Assembly (NCBI GenBank): GCA_028554795.2
Contig: CM068835.1
Coordinates: 32,554,311-32,618,310 of the forward strand
Reading direction: 5' to 3'
Length of the DNA: 64,000 nt
DNA from: Sinohyriopsis cumingii
Taxonomy: Eukaryota; Mollusca; Bivalvia; Unionida; Unionidae
Of this stretch, positions 11,129-22,718 are shown piece by piece. How positions within the stretch are numbered: the first letter of the stretch is position 1; each line of letters starts with the position of its first letter. Below the pieces are notes generated by a model. The model searched no databases, was not told the origin of the DNA, and saw only the letters and a list, made by a program, of their open reading frames with translations. The position numbers were made by a program, and so were the translations under genes.

Positions 11129-11882
11129 TTACGTACAGCAATAAAAACACATCAAAACGATCAAAGTGGAATACAAACAAGTCACTGTACAACATGTTTT
11201 TGGTAACCAAGGTGTCCTAGGGACAGTGTGTAATGTGCTTACATTCTCTACATGGGGTAATGTCACACAGGTGTCCTCGCGGAATGGTCTTTCGGGAATG
11301 TCCATGACAGTCCTGTCCTGAAGGGAGTGGTTGTCCACGGTGACGGATTTTTCATGGTTCTGTCACTAACACAGGTTTAAAATTTACTTTTTTCTCTGAA
11401 CGTTTGAATGGAGGATCACGGCTCTCTGGCATAATTGGCCACTTCTTTGGTCCAAGCCTCAAAGCCCTAATTTTTCCAATCACGAACATCTGTCCAATGA
11501 GGGTGTAAGTCACCAGCTACACACACATCGTCATGCACATCTTCGGTACCTAAACGTACACGAATCTTTTTTCTCCGTAGAGTTCGAGAAGTATCCAGAT
11601 GGAAACGCAAGGCTTTGAACAAAATGAGTTTATCGTGGACATTTAAAGGGACCACTTTCATGTTTTGCTTGGTGGTAAGTAATGTTCGTAAAGAGTCCAA
11701 AAGGAATCGGCTGGTAAACGAAATCACAGAAAGCAAGTCACTAAGACACACAGCAGACGACGACCCCAATTCAATGGACACAGTTGTTGTAATAAATGTT
11801 GGTAATCTTCTACTGTTTTAATACTCTCATTGATTTCCTTCCACGGAATCTGTTGTATCACTTCTGATAAAGGTTGTGGCAT
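11129..11882 (-). pseudogene. Copy A homologue of the 36519-37244 protein
   Basis: Starts MPQPLSEVIQQIPWKE (11882). The downstream block CLSDLLSVISFTSRFLLDSLR continues in a different frame, exactly as in copy B. The RPFREDTCVTLP block is near the C-terminus. Later frame breaks are private to this copy. Confidence 0.65.
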
Positions 11883-11894
11883 GGTAGGTTGTTT

Positions 11895-12338
11895 TTATAC
11901 GTCTTTTTGTCGGAGGCAATAAGTGTACTTTCTGCACAGAGATGATCGTACTCCAGAGGCAAATCTAATTGGTTTAATCACTACGTTGCACATCATAAGA
12001 CACTGTTCACAAATTTCCTCTTCCACTAAGTTTACGTTGTGTAAAAGATTTTGGTAATCCTCTAACTCTTTTTCTGGAATTCGTTGCGGTATGTCTACCT
12101 TAAAGAAGTCCATACCTTCTCGTTCACGTACAGTTAAACAATGTCTGACCACTTAAACACTTTCTACTGAATCAGTCCTCTTATAGCATTCAGGTACCAT
12201 TGGTTTAAACATCGGTGACGTAACGGATGAAATTGTTCTTTCCGTCGAACTTGTATTTTGACCAGCTCTCGGTAAATGCGTTCTCTCAACTCCACAGGCA
12301 AACCACTAATGTTCTCCTTTAAAGTATCAATGATCATG
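11895..12338 (-). pseudogene. Copy A F-box-like paralogue
   Basis: Begins with an LPVELRERIYRELVKIQ-type block like the three tandem paralogues in copy B, ends at 11895 with a RKYTYCLRQK-like tail, and has in-frame stops in the middle. Confidence 0.6.
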
Positions 12339-12410
12339 TCAGTATTATTTTATTTAAAGTCTTCTCCTAGAGAGAAAGTAATGAACATAGTGAATAATTT
12401 CTGACCACTG

Positions 12411-12637
12411 TCATTCAAGGTAACAGTCAAGAATGTCAATAAAATCTTCTGATGCAAACGGTCTAAAGCGGAATAATACAGTCACCCACTGAGATGTTGT
12501 TCTGGCAAGTCCCTGCCAAACTTTCTTGTAGATCTTCTCATGCAGTTCGTTTGGTAATCCTTGAATATTATGTTTTAAATGGGTCTAGGTGTTGTCCAAC
12601 GTTTGACTCCTACCCAATCTGGTTTCTTAAACGACAT
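12411..12637 (-). pseudogene. Copy A second, divergent F-box-like gene
   Basis: One frame reads NIQGLPNELHEKIYKKVWQG, a divergent version of the LPVELRERIYREL block, and then a different C-terminus ending at 12411. Start region and frame are disturbed. It has no exact counterpart in copy B. Confidence 0.4.
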
Positions 12638-12648
12638 GGTATGTCACT

Positions 12649-13281
12649 TCAGTAACTCGGTCCCACTAAAGGTAGGTAGTGACAATTCGGAGACCATCGA
12701 GCATGTTCCAGGTACACCGAATCTTGCTGTTTCCACTGGTGTAGTGACACACCACAACTGAAGCACTTGTCTTTATCCCATTCGCCCAAGTAGAAAAATC
12801 CGGCTCTGACTAATTCTTCGGGGGTAGGTCCTCCTAGATATTTAGGCCATCTTCCTTGGAAGGTTTGGTATCGACTTTCAAAGTTGCAGTAATCAGGCAA
12901 ACGCACAGTGAGCGAGAATTTGTGTTTCACAGATTCATTTCGATGAGGGTAGGGTGAAATCCGTAGGAGTTTGCTCAGTTTTGGATGACATCCGTAGGGT
13001 GGTAGCTGAATGCTGTCACGTGAAGTTTGACATCCACAAAGAAAACCAGTAAAGAGTCCACGATAACGAGTGACATCGCTTTCGAATCAGTCAGGTTTGA
13101 CACGCACAGCATCACTTTACATGGTAGGTGTAGTGGTAGTAGTAGTTATAACAAAGTTCCCATGATGCTTTACTACATCGCTGAGGTCACAGCGTATGGC
13201 ATCGCTCTCATCGTAAGGCACAGCATCGCACTCCACTTGAGAATCACCGAACTTGAATAATGTCTATTTAAAAGGATTCAT
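12649..13281 (-). pseudogene. Copy A BIR-domain (IAP-like) protein
   Basis: Homologue of copy B 38442-39080. The C-terminal BIR domain is fully open (12649-12930): RAGFFYLGEWDKDKCFSCG, then EHARWSPNC, giving the C-x2-C..H-x6-C zinc ligands. The N-terminal region (M at 13281) contains stops. Confidence 0.75.
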
Positions 13282-13313
13282 CTTTCTCGCTTGGTCTTGG
13301 TAGTGACCATGAA

Positions 13314-16300
13314 CTATAGATTTCGGACGTTGTCCCTTTTCATATGCTGACCAATATCGACGTGACCTTTCAGTAAAGTGAAGGGGTTGGGAAGCTGTAC
13401 TCGTTTCTGGTACACGATTTGATACAGTTTTTCCCAGGGTCGACTGACGATTTGGTGAGTGGGTAAACATACAATCTTGTGCGGTTCGTAGGTGATCACT
13501 TTAAAGTTTCTATCCTCTCCAGACTGCATGGCTTCGTTCAATACCCCTAAGTTCACCACCTGACTGTTGCGATAATTGAGAGTCAATCCTTTTACTTTAC
13601 ATTCCGTGTGCACTTTTCCTTGTTGGTCCCGGTATTCTTAGCCGTAATTTTTAGGACGGCCACTAGCAAAACTTAGAATCTTCTTGTCCGGGTGTTCGTC
13701 TGACCAGGCTCCTAAATGGTCTCCTTCGATGTCAGGGTGACGTTCACCTAGGCGATCGATGTAGATGCAACTGTCCGTGTCAAAGTACAGGACGAGATCA
13801 CCTAACAATTCTAAAGCTTCGTACAATTTTAAGCGAGTATGAGCTGTCACGTAAGACGCAATGATCACATTTCCAAATTCGTCAGCTTGTACAAAGTCCA
13901 GTTCTTCTTCGTAATTGACTAAGATCAAATCCTGACGAACGACGTCCATGTGTTTCATGTATTTAGTTTTGTCGTGAATCACATGGAGTAGGGAAAGGTT
14001 CTGTCAAATACTCCGTCTTATGTAAACACAGTCGTTGTGCCATTTTACCCCATAAGCAATTTAACATCACTTTGGCAAACGATCACCTGCCTTCATTTTT
14101 CTCTACGTGGTCTAAAGTAATGCCTTCCTGCTCCAATTATTTCTCTTTGAATTTCTTTTGGTCTTCGGGAGTGTGGCAACAGGAAGGATCGCCGCTGGCT
14201 TCTTGTTTCGGTTTCAAAAAGGCATCCACGTAGTCTACGAAAATGACTTTCTGAGTCTGGTCGCCCTTGTGGTACTGTTCTGTCTTGGGAAAGTGGTAAA
14301 TTTCGTACACTTATAACATTTGGTATCCCATGTCCAGAGCTTTGAACAATTCCACTGTGATCCACGTCCCCGTCAAGGCGTGTTCTTCCTGACTGTGCTG
14401 ACAAGGCTGGTCTTGATTACACGTTTCGGCACAAGTACGGCACAAGGGAAACATCAGTTTTCCTTGACAATGGTGAGGTAATACCGGATGATACAAGTCG
14501 GTGGGAGGCATGACTTCGCACTTTTTCAGTCCTTCGTAATGTCGAATGTTGTCCAGGTCGATGTGTTCCATCAGCAAATGCGGGTGACCTGCGGAAAAAC
14601 GACAATATTTGCGCTCGTTAGGATACAACGAACACACGTCCAAGTATTTAATTTTTTCTCCTTTCTCTTCGTCGGCTTGATACAGCAAACATGTGGCATT
14701 TGTTCTTCCTCCGTACAAACTATTCCGCGGGTTCAGTGGGTCCACCAACATGTAACTTTCACGATGCATTTAAATTCGGGATCGGTTTTCAAACGGTGAT
14801 CGTACTCGTGTTCCCACATTTCCATTACTAATTGGTATCCTTGCTGTTCTAATTTCAACCGCAACTGACAAGTGTCCTGGTACAAGTCTTCCATAGTCCG
14901 TTGTAAAAACTGAGTTTTGGTGCCACGTTGAGGGTAGCAAAGAGGACATCCGTGAAATAAGCAACCGCTAAACTCGTACACGATCTGAGGGCAATGACTA
15001 AAGATAGGCTCTTGTATTCACTTCTCGCATGCTCGATAAGCCACGCAAAAATTAGGAATGTGAAAGCCAGTCTCTTGCATGCATTCGAAATTGAAATAGA
15101 TGAAATCGCCTTTCTTCTTCTTCAAGTCATCGTCTTCCTCTTGATATTTGGAATGGTATTTTTGAATGTAGCATTGGTGTTCCAAGTCCACGATTTGGTG
15201 ACAAATATGACATCGTTTCTTTCCTGAACATACGTGTGCCTTGGCATTATTGGTACGTGTACCTTATCCACAAGTAGGGCACAATCTCAGGAGTTGACAA
15301 GCACTTTTCTGCTGTGAACATTGCGTCTTCAGATGTTGTTGGTGACAAGCAGGGCTGACAAAAGTGCGCTGACAAGCAGGACAATGCACTTGTTCTTGTC
15401 CTTCGTCCAGACAGGGTTGAGAGGCCAAACTTCCTGAGCATTTTCATCCACAATAATAACTGTATCCTAGGAATGCAGTGATACTGGTGATGGTATCGAA
15501 GGGAAACATCAGTTTTCCTTGACAATGACAAAGTCGTGATAATAGACTTGAATGTATTTTCCGTCTTTGAAATCTTTTCCTCGAAACAACAAAGTTCCGC
15601 GCACTTCTTGAGGGTGTACTTTCAAGGTGTAGCGTGGAGCATCTTGCAAGTTTTGAATTTCAAGAATGCCACAGGATGTGTGTTTGGACAGGCCAACTTG
15701 CTATAACAGGAGTTCTGCTTCTCTTCGCTGTTTGGCACGATTCGAGTTTTGACTAGTTTGCCAAGCTCTTTTTTCATTTTACCATGGCGTTCTTGTCGGC
15801 ATACCTTCGTCCCACCACGATGGCACGGGCTAAAGACATCTGGTCTTGAGGGTTGCCAATTTGGACGAGGCTACGCTTGATGCTACGAAGGTCGTCCACC
15901 AATAACACTTTTCTGCGTTGTCCGGTCCTTTGGGGAGAGACACGTGGGTCATGAACAGTGTCGCTTTTCCATCGGTGATGTGAAACTTGTCATTGGATTG
16001 TTGCATGTATTGAATCTTGTCGATGTTTTTGGAAGGTGTATATTCTGCTGGGCTGCTAAACTCGATCCAAACGGGGGACTTGAGACTGTCGTGATGAATG
16101 GAAAGTCTCAAACGATCGTCTGCTTTGGCTTGACACTGTGGTTTCACTGTGGTTAACAAAGAATCGCACACATCAGTGACGAAGCCATCTGCTTTCTCCA
16201 GGGGTACCGTGGACTTGAAATCTTTAAACTTCACTATGTACGTGTAAGCTGTCTTTCTACATTTTCTAGAGGAGCGCTTTACCGTCTCTCGAATGTGATA

Positions 16301-16476
16301 GTACTTTTCAGGGTTTACTAATGGTGGTGAACTTTGACTGGGTGTACACTCTCTGGGTCTGGATTCTGCCTCACTCACGTCACCTTCAAAATCACTGGCA
16401 TGAATTTGTGCCAAGACTTCAGTTTGTGCCCCTTACTTTCTTCTCCTTTCTCCACGATATGATGCGATCGTTTCAT
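13314..16476 (-). pseudogene. Copy A protein-primed DNA polymerase B, frameshifted and internally deleted
   Basis: Homologue of copy B 39621-43658. The N-terminal region starts at about 16476; motif A LDVCSLYP, the motif B-like NCLWGKMAQR region and motif C YFDTDS are present but in different frames. About 0.87 kb covering the middle of the 3'-5' exonuclease domain is deleted at about 14990. A 27-nt stretch copied from 14446-14472 is inserted at 15501-15527. The TGA after CEK found in copy B is present here too. Confidence 0.85.
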
Positions 16477-16610
16477 CTTAACGGCGAAAGGTCAAATGAC
16501 TACATTTTAAAAGCCATCGGTCACTTTATATCCATATCAGACCAGCGTATATATAAAGGGTGTGTGCCTTCCCTTCCAATATTCATTTCCCTCTCAAACC
16601 GAGCAGAACG

Positions 16611-17083
16611 ATAGAAGAGCCCACACAGATCGAACTTCTGATCAGAGCTTTGCGAGGTGTCATAAGAACGTTTTCTTCAGACAAGCCGACGGACTACTCC
16701 CCCCTCCTTTCGAGATAAAAGTAAAGATACTTGATATATCTGTAAGAAGAGAGGACATTGGTTTTCAGAGTGCCCATACCGTAAAAAAAAGTAAGACAGG
16801 TACCAGAAGAGACAAAAGTCAAGATACCTGTTATCATTGTCAAGAAAAAGGACATTGGTTTTCAGAATGCCCTAAGAAACAACAGGAGCAAGAGGAAGAG
16901 AGTGGTTCGGAACAGGAAGTAGAGGTACCCTCCCCAAAGGAAGAACTCAGACACGTAAAGAAAGAGAACAAGGAGAAGAAAAAAAAACGAGGAGAAAGTG
17001 AGGAAGAAGAGGAGGAAAAGACTGTGATTGTGAAGAAATTAAAGAGCAGAAAGAGTGAACAAAGACACAGAAGAAGTCTATGA
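16611..17083 (+). pseudogene. Copy A CCHC zinc-knuckle gene
   Basis: Homologue of copy B 43793-44287, directly downstream of a conserved TATATATAAAGGGTG promoter at about 16548. The start codon position reads ATA, and a frame change follows in the first knuckle. The second knuckle (CYHCQEKGHWFSEC) and the Glu/Lys-rich tail remain readable. Confidence 0.7.
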
Positions 17084-17306
17084 ACTTTTTAAAGTGTTGT
17101 GCTGTGAATTGAATTGTAAAATTTTTACCAGAACAGACCAGGCAGAAAACGTAAGTGTCTCTTGGTTTTGATTTTTAGAATAAGGACCTACAATCACGCA
17201 CGCACTCACTCACTCACACACGTACATCATGGGCAGAAAAAAACGGTTTTTGAGTTTTAAATGATTTTGGCAATTTAAATAGTATCTCTTTTCGATTGTA
17301 GTGCGT

Positions 17307-17322
17307 GGCCCTAAATAGGACC
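17307..17322 (-). terminator. Decayed histone-type stem-loop, copy A
   Basis: Plus strand GGCCCTAAATAGGACC, downstream of the minus-strand gene 17350-17982, in the same position as copy B 44515-44530. The stem is imperfect. Confidence 0.55.
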
Positions 17323-17349
17323 ATTGGGTATTTGCTTAAAGAAACAAAC

Positions 17350-17982
17350 TCAGGAAGACGTAATCATCTTTAATTGTCTTAAGCCTTTGCCATGGCCAAG
17401 GCCTACTTCTGGACTGGCTCCTGTCGATGATGATTTGGTAGAAATCACTAGGGGTGGTATCGTAGGCGTAGTAACAGGGTTGGGTTGTTTGGCTCGGGAA
17501 GGTCTTCTTCTTTTGGGTCGTAATAAAGACGTCTGATACATTTGTTTCAGACTCCTTAACTCTGCTAAAATGTTTATGAGTACCGTTACCATTTGGCTTT
17601 CACTATTCTCCTTCTCTCGTAGATCTTGTTTCTTCTCTGCTGCTTCTTCCTGTCGTTTCCTTCTTGCTTCTTCTTCTTCTCGCTGTTGCTGTTGACGGAG
17701 AAAAGCTTGTTCTGCTTCTTTCTGCTGTTGTAAAAAATTCGCCAATTCTTCCTTCTGTCTCTGTTTAAAATCCTCCACGTGTGGTAAAGAAGGAGAAGGT
17801 GGTGAAGGTACTGGTGCCGGAACCAATTCTTGCGAAGAAGAAAGAAAATCGACTAAATCCCAATTAAAGTCGATCTCTTCTGGAAGTAGACCTGTGTTGA
17901 CATTGGTAGCCGCTGCTATACCATCGCTTCTCGTCTCCACGGCCGGTGCACCCCAATTCATTGTCTTCTTATTTTCCGTCAT
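17350..17982 (-). CDS. Right-arm Gln/Glu-rich coiled-coil protein (copy A, intact)
   Basis: Open from MTENKKTMNWGAPA (17982) to TGA at 17350: 210 residues. An acidic N-terminal third has a Pro-rich patch; a long Q/E/K/R-rich predicted coiled coil (about residues 85-150) follows; then a conserved NILAELRSLKQMYQTSLL helix and a basic Arg/Ser/Pro-rich C-terminus with GLGHGKGLRQL. No family recognised. The upstream TATATAG (about 18031) and the downstream decayed stem-loop match the copy B gene at 44552-45123, which is broken. It is notable that this gene alone is uninterrupted in the older copy. Function unknown; a virion or DNA-associated role would be a guess. Confidence 0.7.
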   Translation of the reverse strand: MTENKKTMNWGAPAVETRSDGIAAATNVNTGLLPEEIDFNWDLVDFLSSSQELVPAPVPSPPSPSLPHVEDFKQRQKEELANFLQQQKEAEQAFLRQQQQREEEEARRKRQEEAAEKKQDLREKENSESQMVTVLINILAELRSLKQMYQTSLLRPKRRRPSRAKQPNPVTTPTIPPLVISTKSSSTGASPEVGLGHGKGLRQLKMITSS

Positions 17983-18210
17983 GTTTGAAAACTGTGTCGC
18001 ATGGATTGACTGCACACAGACGCTACCGCATCTATATAGGGAATGTGAGGTCACAGTCCGCTCTCTTCGGATTGGAAGACTGAGTCCGTGTTGTGACTGA
18101 ATTTTGTAACGCGTGTTTGGATTGGTGAATAAATTCAATCCGTTTCGATCCGCCCTTCCCCTATGAATAACCGCAGTTCACTGCATTCCTTCACCTGTTA
18201 TCGTCTCAAA

Positions 18211-18714
18211 ATGTGGACAAACATAGAATCATCTACTCCCAGGCATAGGGAAGGGAGTTACAACCGACCAAACTTTAATGGAATAATTTAAACTATATCA
18301 TATGATGAACAAAACTTAGACTAACCCTGACAAAATTTTTATCTTTATTCTTCTTGGAGACAAACAAACTTATAACACCTTATGGGTGGACAGGGATACA
18401 CAAAGCACAAAACATCATTAGAAAACCAAGGTGTCACTTCTAAGTCTTAACCAATTAAATGTGTTGGGACGAGACTAAGAGGTGTCAACATAGTAGAATC
18501 CTCTACTCTCGCATCGACAATGCTGTTCCGTACGGACTTACTCATGTATGTCAGATCATCATGGACAATTATCAGGATCACCGATACGAGCGTTTGGAAA
18601 AGAAGAATTTGTGTGGAGAGACAAGACTGTTTGAAGAGAGTTCTCATCTACGGTCCAGAAGTCAGAGGAAGTTTGAGGGTTTGAAGAAGACCTATGCGTT
18701 GCCCTCTATGTTAA
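18211..18714 (+). pseudogene. Copy A small basic right-arm gene
   Basis: Homologue of copy B 45343-45573. The first codons (MWT..ESST) at 18211 are separated from the rest by about 260 bp of inserted sequence flanked by a near-repeat of the ESST region. From about 18486 the frame reads VESSTL..LMYVRS..CLKRVLIYGP and ends RCPLC-TAA at 18714, with one in-frame stop. Confidence 0.6.
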
Positions 18715-18740
18715 CGGAATGATGTTAACATAAACGTAAA

Positions 18741-18756
18741 GGTCTTTTTCAGGGCC
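18741..18756 (+). terminator. Decayed histone-type stem-loop at copy A right arm
   Basis: GGTCTTTTTCAGGGCC followed by ACTCA, 27 nt after the stop of the small right-arm gene. Stem partly maintained by G-U pairs. A purine-rich CGAAAAGATTTG follows. Confidence 0.6.
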
Positions 18757-18789
18757 ACTCATATGCCGCGAAAAGATTTGCTTTCTTGC

Positions 18790-19139
18790 CTAAAAAAGTT
18801 TTATTAGTTGTTTGTGCTGTATATGTTGTCTATTGTCTGTGTTCTCTCTGTCTCTGTCAGTTCAGTTCCCGCCAAGCGTTCTGATGTTTTTCCCCCACTG
18901 TTTGTTCGATTGAGGTCAGCTCCTTGCAACATTGTTGCTAATCGTCAGTATTGTGACGTCACGTTCCCTGTTTCATTCCTATTGTCCATATATAACACCC
19001 TAACCTTTTGTCCGTAGACAGGCCCAAGACCTTTTTGACTGGGTTTTCCCTTGTCCGTATAAATCTTGTCCGCATACAGGCCCAGGTGTGGTCTGTAATG
19101 TATTTTCCCATTGGTCGTATATCGCCCCCCTTCACTACT
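18790..19139. repeat. Diverged right TIR of copy A
   Basis: Contains CAGGCCCA..TCTGTAATG..TTCCCATTG and ends CTTCACTACT, resembling the last 60 bp of copy B's right TIR. The internal repeats (GTCCGTAnACAGGCCC twice) differ from copy B's. No matching duplication is possible because the left end is lost. Confidence 0.5.
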
Positions 19140-22100
19140 TTAGGCATTTTGAATGTCTGAAAACGAAATCCAAACAATAAAACAGTATTCTTCAAGCATT
19201 GTTTGTTTATAATTAGCTTCCACTATTATTCGTGCAAAGTGTCAGTGACAACTTACTGAACTTAATTACCCATTAGATATTCTGTGTCACCCACACAGTA
19301 TTGTGTACCTGTTACACTATACGACACACAGTACACGTGTTTAAGAAAGAGGCTTCATTCAGTATAGTTTTACAATTGTTTTCGGTAGCTATTTTAATTC
19401 TTATCACAGGCATAATAATGTCTGTAAACGATGGTGAAACCGGACACAGATGAGTGTTGATAACGAAACGAATTTCGTGTAGTGTATGTCACTAAAATAG
19501 ACTGCAAACTTGCCAAAGCCACACACAAAATGTGCTAACGAATATAAAAAAATCTCTTCATTTTCATATGAAAACAGTCATAAACAGTCATAAATTTCAC
19601 AAAATACACAATTTAAAACAGTCTATTTGCAACTAAATTTGTGTCGTAAAATGTTTGTTATAAAGTTTGGAATTTCTTTTTATCGATGTTGTAATGCAGC
19701 CTCTAATGGCATTGGCACAGAAAATAGTGAAAAATATATATACAAATCAGCTGTTTTTACCTGAAGCAATTTATAGTAAAAAGACAATTAATGGTTGCTT
19801 TAAAGCAGATATACATAAATATTTCACGAGTAAAGTAGAAGCATTTTTGTATTATCACGAGGGCTAGTTGCCCCCTTCCCTCTCCGCAGACGTCCAAGAG
19901 AGGCTATTCAATATATTTCACTTTTTGATTTCCTATCTTCCGGCTTTCTAATACTTACCCACTCGAGTTTCTAATACTTACTCACTCGGCTTCCTCCTCA
20001 TTGTGTCATCTTGCTTCTATATTTCGCTTCCTCTTCTACAACCAGGATCTTAACCCTTTTACTGCCTCCGTTTCCATTTCTGGATCTGTTTCTTTCCCCA
20101 TTTTATCTTTTCTTAGCTTCCCTTTAGCTTTCCATTCACATTCATTCCATCTGTTTTATCTTTAGTAGTGAACATTTCGCTTCTAGTTCTTCTGCTCACA
20201 TTTAACTTCTCTTTTCTGAGCTTTGTGCGTTCTTCTTCCATTCATATCTAGCCATTCGCTTCCTCGTCTTTTTCTCCTCTATAAACTTGTCTTCCTTCTA
20301 CGACAATATTTTCTCTTTCCGATTATGATTCTCAATCTATGTTCTCCATCCATTCGTCCGCTATCACTCTGTCATATATCGCGTCTTCTATACTATTTCT
20401 TTACATCTGCGCCTGCGAATGTCATTCCTATTTAAATCAAGTTTCACTACCAATTACCTTCTAAGACAATATATGTGATATTAATTTCCATACCAAACAT
20501 ACAAATCTCCAATAAATTCATTTGGGGTTCGATAGAGCACGTTAGCGCTTCAGATTATATCTTTGCTTTTCTAATATGTTTAGATATTCAGCTTGTATAT
20601 ATGCCACGTTTGCTAAGCCCCAGCTATAAACTCATGTATAAGCTATAATCTACCTTTCTTGGGAATATTACCGCGGCCTTGTGTTTGATCTCTAACGATT
20701 GCCGCGGATTTAGAGTTGAACTCTTATGCAAGGTTACAATGACCAGCCAGAGACCGGAAACTGAGTCGCCAAAGGCAACCGGTCGCGTCATTTAACAAAG
20801 GCTTGCTGTCATCACAGCAATATGTTAAGGGTTAGTTCAAGGATCAAAAGGAGTGTCCACGGGGTGAACATGGTGTGTTCTTATCCGTCCCCACGTTGAC
20901 AGACAGCGAGAGGGACATTGTCTGTTAAGTTTGATTGGAGCGATCTACAGCGATATCCAATATTTAAAAAAATGAGATAGAGGGCGTGATTACAATTCAG
21001 ACCCGAACGATACCTTCCGAATCGTAAGAGTAATTTATTATTCTCCTGAAAGGATTGCAGATCAATAGGGTTTACTCAGACGAAGAAGCCACACGTAATA
21101 TGGCGGCGGAACTTAGAGGTAGATTCTAAGGAAAGACAATACTTCGAAAATGTCAGTAAGTTATTTGCTCGATTTTGCAGAATATTACGACATCATAATT
21201 GTAATTATTTGTAGTATGTACACCTAATTACTATGATCATTTAGTCTATACAATTTCCTTTGTAGTGTTTCATTTACATGCGTATTCGAGAAATGGGCTT
21301 GGGATTTACGTGGAGAATTATTAGATGCGAGGCGGAATTATATAGATTGTTAGTTTGTGGTCAGAATTAATTTTGTAATTCGCTGTTAGGTTACTTCGTA
21401 GTAAACCAGTGCATTTAATAATGCGTTATGTTAGAATTTACACATGCTTGAACTGTGAATTTGGAAACATGGTTGAAATGTAATATTAGTTAATATGGAC
21501 GTATGCATATATCAGAGCATGTATATTAGAATATTTGCGTACTTTGTATGAGTTGTAAGGTAAAGAAATGCATCTGATTATTGCGATATTGTTTAGTATA
21601 ACGGGATCAGAAATAGGTACTGATGTGACAGAACTTATTGATGTATGTATAAGAAGTAATTGATAGCGTGCTGTATTATGACGTTTGTTTTACCATACAA
21701 GAACGTATGGGTATCTCGATGTCAACGAATGCGCGACCGAAGAAATTTAATAGCCGTTATCTGATGTTGGGCTATGTATAGTGTGAGATGAGAGGGCTAA
21801 GGAAAAAGATTGTACGTTCTTCTGTTTTCACAGGAACCTTTTTAGGGGACAGAGAACTTCCGGTTCCATTGGGTCCCGAGTTTTCAAGAGTTGGAGACGG
21901 AATTGAGACTGTAGCCGAGACAGTCGAAGTCGACAGAAGTGTGGTCGTGGGAAAAAATGGAGGAGGAGGAGTCTGGAGAAAGTGGAGGAAGAGGAGAAGG
22001 AGTTTGGAGAAAGCGTAGGAGGATGAGAAGGAGTCTAGAGAAAGTCGAGGAGGAGGAGGAGAAGAGGGAAGTTGGGGAAAGGTCGGGGAGGAGGAGGAGA

Positions 22101-22646
22101 AGGAATTGGAAGAAATAAGAGAGAGAAAGGATACAACAGATGAATAGAAATACAAGGACAATGGAACTCATTTAATCACACTGCTAATCAAGTGATGCAA
22201 TAGGCTTATTATAGGGTCGAGCGGAAGGAGTGTAATTGGAAATTTGAGTCATTTGGTTATTGAATTGTTATTAAACTGTTGTATATTGAATTTCAACCTT
22301 TTTTGTATCTTTAATCATCTAACCGTCAGCAATGCTGACTGGGGGCTCGGAGCTTCACATCTATCTTTCACTAAATTTAACTTCGATACAATATAAAACC
22401 TGGGTGGGGCTTCTATAATAGCTTAAATAAAATATTGGGAGCACCCCACCCCAACCATATGGTTGGTCACTATATATATATATGATCATACGAGGAACAC
22501 TGTAATATCGCTGTCAGCACTTTTTGGGTTTCCCGTAAGCTAATGGTTCAATCGGCACCGTTGTTCTTGTTTTGTTTTTATTTCTAGCTGCCAATATGCT
22601 CACTTCATATGAAAAACTTAATCAAAATTATCATTTACACCGGTAG
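19140..22646. other. Rest of esterase intron 2, non-coding
   Basis: Mostly AT-rich unique sequence. About 19880-20420 is pyrimidine-rich on the plus strand, and about 21958-22133 is a purine-only GGA/GAA-rich tract that produces artefactual ORFs. About 20700-22340 may be a decayed repeat (TGCTGACTGGGGGCTCGGAG at 22330) but I could not identify it. No gene seen. Confidence 0.6.
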
Positions 22647-22718
22647 GGTACGTCTTGAAGGAAGCACCTCTAGAAGCTTGGGCCAACGGTCATGGTATCG
22701 ATGTGCCAGTATTCATCG
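22647..22718 (+). CDS. Carboxylesterase-family protein, exon 3
   Basis: This 72-nt exon lies between the two Polinton-bearing introns. Acceptor GGTAG precedes 22647 and a consensus donor GTAAGT follows 22718. It enters and leaves in phase 1, which joins AIVDG to YVLKEAPLEAWANG and then DVPVFIG. That is the family pattern of the strand before the catalytic acid loop. It is too short to be called by an ORF finder but is required to join exons 2 and 4. Confidence 0.88.

Larger units (their letters stand above)
2846..19139. mobile_element. Polinton/Maverick copy A, old and degraded, left end missing
   Basis: From about 2846 to 18790 the sequence is homologous, in the same order, to copy B from about 27745 rightwards, with every gene but one (17350-17982) broken. 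The left TIR and left-arm genes a and b are absent. The right side runs through a decayed histone-type stem-loop (18741-18756) into a diverged TIR that seems to end CTTCACTACT at 19130-19139, the same terminal 10 bp as copy B. Differences from copy B: a permuted segment in the capsid gene (4790-5319), loss of most of the 33544-34185-type gene and part of the next, loss of the polymerase exonuclease middle, and no equivalent of the 39139-39597 BIR gene. The right terminus is less certain than the interior. Confidence 0.85.

Noticed and set aside
21772-22171. Ser/Pro-rich minus-strand ORFs
   Set aside because: Produced by a purine-rich GGA/GAA tract; low complexity only.
20700-22360. LTR retrotransposon remnant
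   Set aside because: A PBS-like TGGGGGCTCGGAG string exists, but I found no paired LTRs, no pol sequence and no target duplication.
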